From: Ecdyonurus torrentis
Lineage: Eukaryota; Arthropoda; Insecta; Ephemeroptera; Heptageniidae
DNA: 64,000 bases
Direction of reading: 5' to 3'
Assembly (NCBI GenBank): GCA_949318235.1
Contig: OX439131.1
Coordinates: forward strand, 35,668,805 to 35,732,804
The translations under genes were made by a program, and so were the position numbers. The notes below the pieces were generated by a model that saw only the letters and a program-made list of their open reading frames with translations, searched no databases and was not told where the DNA came from. Positions 20,183 through 50,576 of the stretch are shown piece by piece (the stretch's first letter is position 1; every line of letters starts with the position of its first letter).

Positions 20183-20671
20183 TTAAATAAATGTTGTTGG
20201 ATACCAAATAATATGTTGGTATGCCAATTTATATTGTCGTAAAGTTGCATAGTTAGCTGGATCCGGTATTTTACGAAGTATTGTGGATTTATAGCACATT
20301 TGGAAATTTGATAAGCCATGAGAGGCCGCATGTTCAGCCACAGGTTTTTCCATCTCATTGTTTTCTACGGATTGCCTGTGGCCATTCATGCGGTCTCTCG
20401 CTTTTTGTGTGGTTAAACCTATGTAAAATGCTTGACATTTTTCCGGTTGGCCTGTTGTGGGGTTGGTGGTGTGTTGGGTACAATCAAGTTTGTAAATGAC
20501 ATTTTCTGATGTGCAAGTATTATGGCCCTGGATAGGGTATGTTAGGTTGGTGACGGGGCTTATGAATGTTTTGCTGGGTATTTGCGTAATGCAGGTGTCG
20601 CATCTCCTCCCTCTGTTACTCTGTTTGCCGTTGTTTTGACAGGGGAAGGATCCACTAGGTTGAATGAACAT
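20183..20671 (-). pseudogene. PLE-2 GIY-YIG endonuclease remnant
   Basis: The 162-residue frame corresponds to the last quarter of the PLE-1 protein: Cys-rich linker (RRCDTCITQIPSKTF), then VIYKLDC, AFYIGLTTQKARDRMNGHR, EKPVAEHAASH and YKLAYQHI. The reverse transcriptase is missing and the extreme C terminus departs from that of the copy at 25795-26318, so it is a broken copy. Confidence 0.85.
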
Positions 20672-20680
20672 AACATTTAA

Positions 20681-20728
<48 letters not shown>

Positions 20729-20978
20729 GAAAAGTGAAAATAATTCTAAACTATATTTAATATTTGCAGAAATTCGCAGCCTTTGTAACTTTGCAATGTT
20801 CCTAGTTCTTACACTTAATTTTAATCAATCAAAGCTTTAGGAAGTAAGAATTATGAAAAATAGATTTTGGTTAATTTAATTAACTAACATAGCTTTATTT
20901 ATAACGACAGGCAGAAATAATATTACAAGAAATATCTATACATATATATCTGCAGAAAAGTTACTAAAAAGTTCCACA

Positions 20979-23524
20979 TCACCACATAGCTCTTTGAACA
21001 CCCGACAGTTTATTGTAGTCTGCCAGACTTCTCCAAACTATACGACTTAGCCTCCACTTGTGTACGGTACCTCGTGGTCTAGATGTAAGAGCACACCTAT
21101 GCACCAAACGAATGTAGTTGGAATCTCTGGGTAGTGCAACTATCTCTTTATTTGCCACTTCCTGTGAAAAATATAAGCAAATTTAGTAAGATTTTATCAA
21201 GATCAGTTATTCTGCTGGTCTATCATTTACAAATTATGTAGAAATAGTTTATTTTGAAACTCCACACTATAAAGACAGTACACACATTAGCTACACAGTA
21301 GATTATCTCCTATACTGAGAATGTCAGATCAAATGCGTGCCATAATTGTGACTGGGTTAAGACTGCAGAACTAGAAGCCGTCATTTGAAGTAATGTTACG
21401 AGTCTAGTTCTGCAGCCTTCACCCAGTCGCAATTGTAGCGTGCATTGATCTGACATTCTCAGTATAGGAGATAACCTACTGTATAATATACTGTGGACAG
21501 TACATTTGCTTTTAGGTTATTTTTGTATAACATCAGCTTACATGAACATAAAAGATAAACCTTATTTACAGACATAATTATTAATCCTCATAGCATCCAA
21601 TTAATTATTTGAACCTAAAAAAATTACTGTTGGAACGCATTTTCAGTTTCCTTGGATATTTAAAGTTACTTATGTGGTAAAATAATGAGTTAGTAAAAGA
21701 ACAATGCAAACTTCTTACATTTTGTGAGATGAGAAGATGAGGTTGACACATTCTTGAGCACGAGTAAAGCTTTTTGTAACCATATATGTACAGTGGACTT
21801 AAAATAACAGGTTACCATTCAAACTTGATCCATTTTTACGCGGCTCAAAATATTATGACTAAACGAGAGATCTCGCTTTTTACATAAATAATTTGGAGAT
21901 GTTTGACACAAAGCTCGGAAGAAGAAGAATATTGACAAAGATGAGAATAGGTCGCTTCTCACTCTTAAGTGAGCTGCTTAGCCAGCAAGCCAAACAATCC
22001 TCGTGCTGCCTGTCCATGAACTTCTCTTGCCCAACTCATTAATCCCCCCCCCCCCCCCCCTATTTATTTTATACTGTAAAAAAGGCATAGCTTTGATATT
22101 TTAATGATTTAAAAGGTAAAATGTTGTTAAGTTAAAAGTTACTGATTTGTTTATTTACAAAATAAATTATTTTTTACTAAAATAGAAGCAGTTTTCAGAA
22201 AACCAAGACAAGTGGCAGAGATAAGAGAGAGAGAGAGAGAGAGAGAGAGGTTGAGTTGGGCAGCACGAGGAATGTTTGGCTTGCTGGCAAAGCAGCTTGA
22301 GCTGTTAACCTAAGCGCGAGAAGCGACCTCTTCTCTTCTTCATCTTCTTTTTCTGAACTTTGTGTCAAACATCTCACAATTATTTACGTAAAAAGCAAAA
22401 TCCCTAGTTTACTCATAATATTTTGTGCCGCGCCAAAATGGATCAAGTTTTGAATATGGTAACTTTTTATTTTAAGTCCACTGTAAATATATATCTCCTT
22501 TTGAATTAAATCAGTTCATACCACAATATGTTTAATAACTTACTCTTAGTTCCAGTGGGAGTATGTTGTTCTTTCTAATAGTCTGTATACGCAGCCGTTC
22601 ATCTGCAAATTCTTTGACTATGCGTCGACGTTTAACATCTTTAATCATTCTCCAGTCTGCCCACTTAGTTCGTACTTGGTTAACCTAAAACATATGTCAT
22701 ATATATTATGCTCAAAAAAATGAAATTGTCAAGTATGAAATAATGTGAAGTAAAAAGTATTGCTTCATGTTTTGATCATATCGTCGGGTTAGAGCATAAA
22801 CCGTGTGTCTCCAAAAGCAGCAAAGTCAAAACTCTTATCTATTTATTTTGAACCTTGTTGCTTTTGTAGATACACAGTTTGTGCTCTAACCTGACGGTAT
22901 ATATGCACTTGTATAATTTAGGTTGGAACATAAAATTAACATACTTTTTTATGCTTTTTATGCCAACAAACTGTTACGTTATTGATATACGTTCAATAAA
23001 TACGGGCTCTTTGGCACATAAATTGTGCCTTCTAAGGCACTAAGAGTAAAATTTAATGACTGATAAGAGCGTTTACGCATACATACATACAATATGATGC
23101 ATACATGTAAGTGGTACCATAGTATAAATAGGTAAAAAAAAAAAAAAAAAAAAAAAGTAGAAGTGATTTTGAGAAGTCTTTCTAAAGAGAGTGCGGCCTT
23201 CCGTAAAGAGGGGCTGTGGCTACATCGAGGCCTTTCAATTTATGATGATATGTACAGGCATGCCTATAGGCAACCCGCAACCACCCTGTGCTATCTTTAT
23301 GGGAAAACGCTGCGGCCGCCGCTGTCCCGTTCTTCAACTTTTGGCCAGAGCTGTACATTACATACATAACTAATACATATGTATATAAATACGACATACT
23401 TGTATATATTAAATGCATGTGTAATTAATTATTTTCTTACCAAACATCCAGAGACTTGTAAAGTAGAAGGCATAAATCCTTTTGGTATTTTTGACACTAT
23501 CGCCGTCAGAGCTGAGAAACTCAT
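20979..23524 (-). CDS. MRPS14: Mitochondrial small-subunit ribosomal protein uS14m
   Basis: Coding exons on the minus strand are 23441-23524, 22544-22684 and 20979-21161, all joined in phase 0, giving 135 residues (human 128). uS14m sits in the head of the mitochondrial small subunit. Exon 1 carries a short N-terminal targeting-like region. Exon 2 carries [14 protein letters not shown] and [18 protein letters not shown]. Exon 3 carries [33 protein letters not shown] and the C-terminal LSGVQRAMW. These match the family along its whole length. Both introns have GT-AG ends; intron 2 contains two MITEs. AATAAA for the minus strand lies near 20895. Confidence 0.96.
21292..21483. mobile_element. 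MITE, 192 bp
   Basis: Ends TACACAGTAG and CTACTGTA with near-perfect arms (ATACTGAGAATGTCAGATCA), bounded by TA. In MRPS14 intron 2. Confidence 0.8.
21789..22485. mobile_element. Mariner-like MITE, 697 bp
   Basis: Ends TACAGTGGACTTAAAATAAC and the inverse (GTTATTTTAAGTCCACTGTA with small differences); arms of about 180 bp. A GA microsatellite (22229-22250) and a C-run (22047-22060) are inside. In MRPS14 intron 2. Confidence 0.8.
22780..22900. mobile_element. Small MITE near TA repeats
   Basis: ATCGTCGGGTTAGAGCA and TGCTCTAACCTGACGGTAT form inverted ends. The left end has the ATCG start seen in the FB2-FB5 group. In MRPS14 intron 1. Confidence 0.65.
23262..23356. mobile_element. MITE family D fragment
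   Basis: Matches part of 19395-19568 (GGCAACCCGCAACCAC, CTTTTGGCCAGAGCTGTA). In MRPS14 intron 1. Confidence 0.65.
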
Positions 23525-24258
23525 TATGTGAATTAATGGGAAGTAATTTGTAAATTATATGTGTTATTATCAGATTTAATCACATGACTTTTTACCGACC
23601 CATATTTAACTCGCAGAAGCATAAACCCAGACCAGACCAGAAAGAGCCGGGATGACTGGGACTGGGGCTGGACTGGGGCTATAAGATAAGCAGACCCAGC
23701 AGACCTGAGAAAAGTGTTGTTCGTAAACCCTGTTTTCTTGCACCAAAAAATGCGCATTCTATTTGATTAACCATAGGCGATCGTCATTTTTGGTGCAGAG
23801 AACAGGGTTTACGAACAGCATGAAAAAGAATAAACACAGTGGGCGTAACCAAAAGAGGCGTAACAAAACAAAGGAAGTATGAAACTGCATGGCGGGAAAA
23901 ACAAAAACAAAAAAACAAAACAAAACAAAAAAATTGAACCAGAAAAACCAAGAACAGAGAAAAATGGAAAAAAATAACTAAAAGATGAAATTTTGAGTGC
24001 CATTTAAATGCATGTTATTTTAGGGAGGTTTTCAGCGATACAGAAATAATTCGGTCAGAACGGAATACATACTTGGTGGGACTTAGCAGGCGTGCTCAGG
24101 GCGTGCTTTTGTTTTCAGTTTTGATTTTTGGCAGTTTTGTTTAGGTCTTGATCCAGTCGATCCAGTGATTCCAGTCTTGATCTTTCCTATCTTTGAAGTT
24201 TAGAGTGTAAGTTAGAGTGTTTGAGCCAATTTTTCTTACGTAGTATACACACATCAAG
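23525..24258. promoter_or_regulatory. Divergent promoter region, MRPS14 / DCAF17, with a MITE inside
   Basis: 734 bp separate the two start codons. A family-B MITE lies at 23714-23821, 190 bp upstream of the MRPS14 start. The DCAF17 side (24040-24258) has an in-frame stop 18 bp before its ATG, which fixes the start. Confidence 0.55.
23714..23821. mobile_element. MITE family B, copy 2
   Basis: GTTCGTAAACCCTGTT...AACAGGGTTTACGAAC, about 90% like the copy at 20022. It lies in the MRPS14/DCAF17 promoter region. Confidence 0.85.
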
Positions 24259-35593
<11,335 letters not shown>

Positions 35594-36909
35594 TACTGAA
35601 CTCTTATTACTGTATATACCATAATATACTATGTGTAGACAGGATTGATCTCTTTTTTTTTTTTTTTTTTTTTTTTTTTGCAGGCTAAGAAAGAAAAATG
35701 CATTAAGTGTGGATTTTTGACTAAAATAAATCAAGTACAAATCTTTTAAATACAAGTAATATTTGTGTATTAATTTTTAGTTCAATAATTTTATAAATAT
35801 AAATTTATTGTTATTATTTTGTATTTTTTCAACTTTACATCATAATTCACTCATCATAATAAAATAACACTGCCAAATAACATTCTCAAAAGATTTACAT
35901 TGTAGTATTTATTTTTCCAAACTTTTGTTGGAATATTTAAAAAGTAAATTGCTAAATATTGCGTGTATTTCACTTACAAAATATTGACATTTCAGTTGTA
36001 TAATGTAATAAATATATTTTAATTTTCTTTAAAATGGAAAATTATGAAGTAACTGTAATTTGACATTTTTATTGTAAATAAAAACATCACATTTTAAATT
36101 GAACTTATGTGGTTTTATTCAAAATAATAATAAATCATATTATAACAAAATAATGTAGGTATAACATAACTACAACAAAAGTTGAAACTTGAACCAACAC
36201 AAACATAAAAACAATTTATGGCTATTGTACTTAAAAAAAAAAAAAAAAAAAAAAAGTCATGGTGCAGCCTTGTCATAACAATATTTTATACACTTTCCAT
36301 TCTATGCAAACAAACGTAATTGAAAATATTAGTTGTAATTCGTTTCAAAATTATTAGCATTTTTTTTTTATACTTTTGAATAATACTATATAGCGATACT
36401 GTAAAAGACACTATATCTAGAGACTTTTCAATAATATCCCTCATTTAATAAAGCTTGCCTTGCATTAGAATTAATGTATGAAATTATTCCATATCGCAAT
36501 ATTATGTAACAAAAGGTATATTTTAAAATTACATTTATTTGATTTCAGTAAAGCTCAGCATAAATAATTCTGTATGACAATAGAACTGCTTTCTGTCTCC
36601 CCCCCCCCCCCCCCCCCCCTTTTTAATACTTATAAATATTATATAAGTATAACTATATGGTTGCCATAAAATAACAAATATAAACAACACCTGCTGCACA
36701 GTGCTATAAATGAATACAAACAATACACTGTTTATAACAATAATAATAATAATAATAAAAAAAAAAAATAAAATGGTCCCTTGAGCAACTATAAAAGAAA
36801 TAACCTAAAACCATGGGTATACAAAATAAAATATTTATTTTAGAAAACTAATTTCAATTCAATCAATATGAGCATTTTGTCTTTAGAGCTATAACAATAA
36901 AACACTTAA

Positions 36910-37139
36910 AGGCATAGAACACCTTGAACAAAAAACTTGCCTAATATCCTAACATATCTAAATATCAACGTTAATTTGGCCAGTCTTTAATTTCTAATTT
37001 ATTTTACATTTACAAAATAATAGCTGCGGGTTTGTGAATGGAAAATAAATTCAAAATCAATGGTTCCGGACAAATCAACTTTGATATTTAGGTATGTTAG
37101 GATATTAGACATATTTTTTGTTCAAGGTGTTCTACGCCT
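36910..37139. mobile_element. TTAA MITE family A, copy 2, in the HACD 3' UTR
   Basis: 230 bp between TTAA sites (36906-36909 and 37140-37143); the middle is deleted relative to 11641-11948. It begins 27 bp downstream of the HACD stop codon, so it is part of that 3' UTR. Its arms bring AATAAA on the transcribed strand. Confidence 0.85.
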
Positions 37140-37165
37140 TTAAAAAAAAATATATATAAAATAAA

Positions 37166-45096
<7,931 letters not shown>

Positions 45097-45668
45097 AGTT
45101 AAGATTTACCACAAACTAACCAAAATAATAATAGGAAAAATTTCAAGCTTCCTTGGCCAGCAAAAATTGAAAATGCCTCGTCATTCACACTATGACCAAC
45201 ATAACAAGCTTAACTTACAAAAAAATGAGAAATATGAAAGAAAACTCAGAGTGGTTAAATATTATTTTGTTGAAGTATTTTAAGCCTTCAAAGCTGCTTC
45301 AGGCATTTTTCACTAAGAGATTCTATGCATTCTATGTTTTTTTTTCAGGCTTCATGACAGTGCTCCGCAGTGCTCGCTCAGCATGCTAGAAAGAACAGCC
45401 GGCCGGAACAGCATTGAGAGTATAGCCGCCAAATTTTTAAAGTTTCTATGTAGTGGAAGCTAACAAAATATCCGCAACACATTGGGACATATTGGGCCGC
45501 TAACGAATAATAAATATAAGTCTGAGCAGTGGTCTGGTGAAATGTCAATGCCCTTATTGGTTTATTTTCTGGACCGTGCAGTAGCCAGTAACTTACCCAA
45601 AACACCCTACAAGGACAATTTTCTTTTAAATGCTATCTATAAATAGGATAGAGAATTAGTGGGACCCA

Positions 45669-45823
45669 GTAAATCACAGCTTTTTCACATGTGGATTGCA
45701 AGTACTTGTCCGATGGAAGAATTTCATTCCCACGCTCACGTGATGTCAGCGTCACTGATAGGGATGTTCTTCAATCGGCCAAGGTCTTGCAATCCACACG
45801 TGAAAATGCTGTGGTTTACTGCG
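45669..45823. mobile_element. MITE upstream of HACD
   Basis: AGTAAATCACAGC...CACATGTGGATTGCAAG and the inverse at the right; arms of about 40 bp, 155 bp in all. Confidence 0.75.
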
Positions 45824-46086
45824 AGAGTGCCCTAAACACGCAGAAAATTATCAAAAATATTACATGAGATATCAAACCCTCACACATTTTGTAACTATAA
45901 TAAAATGCATGCATATTTAATGATATTGCTCCCATATATATTTATAGCTCTTAAAGTTTACAACAGGATCATAGACGCTAAGATATTCCGAGTTTTGAAC
46001 CAGAAATCACCTTTAATCACAATATACACAAAATAAAATAGTTTTCAAGTATATTTTAGAAATAGGAAGAAAAAGTATTTAACCTA

Positions 46087-46247
46087 TTGACTAATAAAGG
46101 AACAACTGTTTTGAGGCCGACTTTAAGCGATTTCACTTACATATCCACTTCTGTTTTGAAGTTTTGCGCTTGTTTAGTAAGTAGAAGCAGAAGCGTGCAA
46201 AATCACTTAAAGTCGACCTCAAAACAGTTGTTCCTTTATTAGCCAAT
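46087..46247. mobile_element. MITE family F, copy 1
   Basis: Ends TTGACTAATAAAGGAACAAC and the inverse; copy 2 at 59394-59557 in RPL30 intron 2. Outer 45 bp of each arm are nearly perfect. Confidence 0.85.
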
Positions 46248-47824
46248 TTTTTTTATTGTAAACTGTATTTAGTGTATTTATGTGCACTCATGATTTCGAA
46301 TAAATCTGAAGGAAACATTAATCACTCAAAATGGTATATACAGCAAACTCTCAATTTTGTGAAATTGCAAGGGACCTAGAACAGACCTAGAAAGTGGCCA
46401 TTTCACAAAATTGAGAGCTTTAACATTGCCTCAGAGCTTCAAAATGAATATGAAATAGACCGGCAATAAATAAAAAAATACTGAACTCTCTATAGTGATA
46501 TTAAAAATGTAAAATGTCAGCAAAACATTATTTGTTAACTGTAATACTCTATTTGTATAATGTTTCAGCTATTTATTTCTAGGAAGTCAACTTTTCAATA
46601 TTATCAACATTGTGCTTGTAAGGATATAAGTCTATAGATAGTATATCATTTTTATATTTTTGAGGGATTAGGTATAAATTAAATAAAAAAACATTACCAA
46701 TTATTTCTTGTGTAAGCCACCCAGCAGTGCTCTTCATTATTGGCGGATACAACACACAATATGAACAGTAGATAATATATTAATAATATTATTATTTAGA
46801 TGCACCAGGAAGGGAGGAAATAATATGTATACCATCATTTACTTAATAAGTCCAATAACAACAAGATTAAAATTTGTTAAAGAGTTTTTTTTCTATGCCA
46901 ATTAAACTGTTTTTATTCATTTTTTTTTTTCATTATATCTTAATATATATTTTTTTGTGGTCCGTCACTGCACTGTACAAGTTCTTACTTTTTTTCCTTC
47001 ACTGAAGAAACCTGTTCATGTTCATTTTATTTGGTTTAATTAAAAAGGTTTATAACTTTTTCTTGTAAAATGAAACACACTGTCTTTTGGACTGATTTTG
47101 TTCTTAAAAAAAGTTCAAAATAACAATTAAAAAAAGTTTTCATGTTTAATGTAGGAGGGAGGGGGGGTATATTTATTTTTAAGAGAAAAATGTCTATTTT
47201 AATTAAAATTGCACTAATTTCTGAAGTGAAATTCATTATGTAAAGGGTTCACAATTAATTTCTTTTACTTTTTCACCAAGTTTATCATTTTTTTTTTGTT
47301 ATATATATATTTTAAAAGAGATTTATAAGTTCAACAAACCACCACTGTTAAGTTCTATTCACACGCCACCAAAAATAATACGAACCACTTTCTGTTCAAA
47401 TATAATCACTAGTTTTTGGGGAATTGGATAGGGAATAAGGAGCTGAAATTTTTCTTCATTCTTGTCTTCTTAAATGATTCTTGACAATCCGAGAAGGCTA
47501 ATATTAAAAATATCAGAATTTATCTTCAAATTTTGTAACCATGCAATATTTTGTTAAAATTAACACAAACATGTGACATTGGTTGGTAATTCTAATAGGT
47601 TAGCCTAAACACATAATAATACATTTTTAATATTTTGCACAGCTTTGAAGGTGAAAGGTTTACATTTAATCTCCCATGACCACAATGTAATATAATATGT
47701 GATTAAATAATAAAGACATGATTCAATATATTTGACATAAAATCTTAATAAGTGAAGCTTTTCCAGTTTTCTCTCTCTTCTAATAATAATTTTTACATGC
47801 ATATGCACCAAACTATAAATATTG

Positions 47825-47855
<31 letters not shown>

Positions 47856-47869
47856 TGCATTACAATTTT
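46248..47869. other. Spacer with no gene
   Basis: AT-rich. A pogo-like MITE end is at 46339-46440. A TAA repeat ends the stretch (47828-47851). No coding signal. Confidence 0.5.
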
Positions 47870-47871
47870 AA

Positions 47872-48325
47872 TGCTGTGTTCACATTGAGCTTTTTTTTAA
47901 TTGGAATTGCTAATTATTTGATCAAAATAACATGCATTCTTATAGAGCACACTTAAAGGCATAGACAACATGAAATCATTAGCATTTACATCAGAAAACA
48001 CTTGATGGGACTTACATAAATAACATTAATTGGTCTCAAAACTCAACTGTAGCGCCGTAGCAATGATCAGAAAAAATTTGATTTATGCAACCTGCACAAC
48101 AACATTTGCATATGTACTAGTTTTTACAGAAATATTCACGCAAATTACATACTTTATTATTTTTTTTTTTACACACTCTTGTGGGGCTACATTTACATTC
48201 TGGTAAAAATTATCATCAGTTTTTTATATCCGATTTTGTTTTTAATGATTAAAAAGAACACATTGTTTCATGTTTTCTATGCCTTTAACAATTCCAACTA
48301 AAAAAGGCTCAATGTAAACACGGCA
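47872..48325. mobile_element. Nested pair of MITEs
   Basis: The outer element has ends TGCTGTGTTCACATTGAGC and GCTCAATGTAAACACGGCA. Inside it, 47957-48284 is a second MITE between TTAA sites with ends AGGCATAGACAACATGAAA and the inverse. Confidence 0.78.
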
Positions 48326-48413
48326 ATACACAATAGGCAATGTATTAAAATTATCTGAGGACAATATGTTGAGGACAATATACATATGTTATAAACATAT
48401 AATTATCCATATC

Positions 48414-48590
48414 CAGGCTCATACTGGCCATAAGAGCAAGTCCGCAATTGCGGACGTGGCCCCCCCTGTTTGGAGGCCCCTAAGGCCCAAAAACGGGCGT
48501 AACTAGGGTATTACGCCCCCTTTGTGGCCCCTAAAGAGGGTGTTACACCCCTTTTGCGGACGAGGCCCCTTGATTGCCAGTCCGACCCTG
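48414..48590. mobile_element. MITE family I, solo copy
   Basis: CAGGCTCATACTGGCC...GCCAGTCCGACCCTG; matches the two copies inside 43009-44898. GC-rich against its surroundings. Confidence 0.8.
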
Positions 48591-48599
48591 TCCATATCT

Positions 48600-50576
48600 A
48601 TTTATATAGATGACAGTACTCAAGCTATGTATGTTATCTTTACTTTAAATAAAATTTTAAGTTACTTGTTGGCAGTTATAATGCATAGCAACTTTTAAAT
48701 TTAAATACTTTGAAATTGAACAAGTATTAAATGTTTGTCAAATAGTATTATGAAATATACATAATTTGATAGTGGCAAAACTTGTATTACTCTTTAGACA
48801 TTAAGCGTTTCCAACAACATTAAATGTTATAGAGATACTTTGAAGATATAGGCCTCAGCTGTAAGGACTCACTTATTAAGACTATTAGCAAATATACATC
48901 GTATGCAAGAACACTTGCAGTTAAAATTTACCCTAAAAGATACAAAATTTCCAAAAAGCAGAAAAAAAAAAGAAAAAAAAAAAAGAAAAAAAGAAAGAAA
49001 ATAATAACATTAACATATTCCCAGAGTTGGCATATATACCATACATACTACATTTTTTAATATAATTATTATTATTATCATCCATTTAATGTAATGTCTC
49101 ACAATTATGGGATTATTTGTTTCCGAGTCCACTATACAAAAGCACATTAAATTTATCTGCAATAAACAAAGAAAATTAAATAGAGAAGCATAATGAGGTT
49201 ATATAGATACAAAGAAAGTTAATGTGAACTTATTATACTTTAGTTTTTAATCTGTTATACACAGCACTTGATTGTGTAAGTCAAATTGGCATATTAAGCC
49301 ATTAATAATAACAAGCTTTTAAATGAAAGCTTAACATTGAAATAAAATTATAAAACAAAATTTTTTTTGGTGTTAACTAATTTTAAGCAACTATGCCAGT
49401 CTTACAATAAAATAAAATACCAATTAACATATTGGCATATTTGTCTCATAAAAAGAAAAAAAATGAAGAATTTACTACTATTTTATTATTCACTATCCTA
49501 TATTATATAGATGTGTCAGTAATTTTCTGAACAGCTATGAAAATTATTCAGAGTATATTCGTTGCAAAAGTGGACTTTTGACTTTTCTGTAAGGTTCATT
49601 TTCATCTGGGAAGTAAAAGAAAATTACAGCAAGAGTTCAAAATCCGTTTTTTTAGCGGTCACTCATTTATGCTCAAATTATATGCTGCATACAAAACAGC
49701 AAATTTGTTTTACAAAACATAGTTGTTCACATTTAAAATGTTTCTATAGTGTTTGAAACAATAAAAAAAGGTGAGTAGAAATTGTTAAAATATAGCCATA
49801 TATATATGTTCTGGAAAAGATATTACAAAATTGTATACAAGAAATTAAGCATGATTTTTAAAATATATTTATATTTATATATATATACCTTTTGCTAACA
49901 AAGCTAACAGACATGCTCTACATTTGGTCTGCAAGATTTTATGGACTCGGGTGAAACAAAAAAGGTCAGCACAAACTCTGTTATATGAAATACAGTTTAT
50001 GTAACATGGTATTACTAAAGAGAAAGAACATGTCCCAACCTATTTGGACAATATACAATTAGTTTTCACAATCGCCTAGCAACTACAAATTTAAAAATAA
50101 CAATCAACATAGGGGGAAAAAAAATAAAAGTTTTTTGTATAAAGAATTCCTGTACAATACATACAAAGAAAAAATTATAAATTTGATAATACATGTAACA
50201 TAATCATTTTGAAGCAGACAAGACAATGCATGCTAATATGCTTTAGGATGAATTCTTGTTACAGTATTATTCCAATTCTAAATACTTTATATAGCCAATA
50301 AAAAATTGTAGATATGGTAACAAATAGTACATAAACATTATACTTTGTAACTGTATTTCATACATGTGATCTACCACTATAGAAATCTACATTATTTATC
50401 ATAATTCAAAGTACTGACACTTTCTTGTAACACAATTGAAATTTACAAGTTATTATTATAAGGGAGTTTAGCAGAAAAAAGGGTAAAGGATAGGGATGGG
50501 TTTTGGGAAAAGGGAGTAAGGTTCAGGCTTGTAGTCCTTAGGGTGTAAACCAGAAGGCAATTAGCACTGATTAAGT
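48600..50576 (-). other. Repeat-poor stretch, probably YTHDF 3' UTR
   Basis: Nearly 2 kb right after the YTHDF stop codon (reading minus) without a recognised transposon, unlike the other spacers. YTHDF mRNAs usually have long 3' UTRs, so this may be transcribed. This is an inference from context. Confidence 0.4.

Larger units (their letters stand above)
19726..20671 (-). mobile_element. PLE-2 fragment (3' part)
   Basis: Minus-strand fragment of a second Penelope-like element, from the endonuclease region to the 3' tail. A family-B MITE is inserted in it at 20022-20133. A long A-run (20682-20726) borders it on the coding side. Confidence 0.85.

Noticed and set aside
22195..22377. 60-codon minus-strand frame with Ser-Leu repeats
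   Set aside because: The repeat is a GA microsatellite inside a MITE arm.
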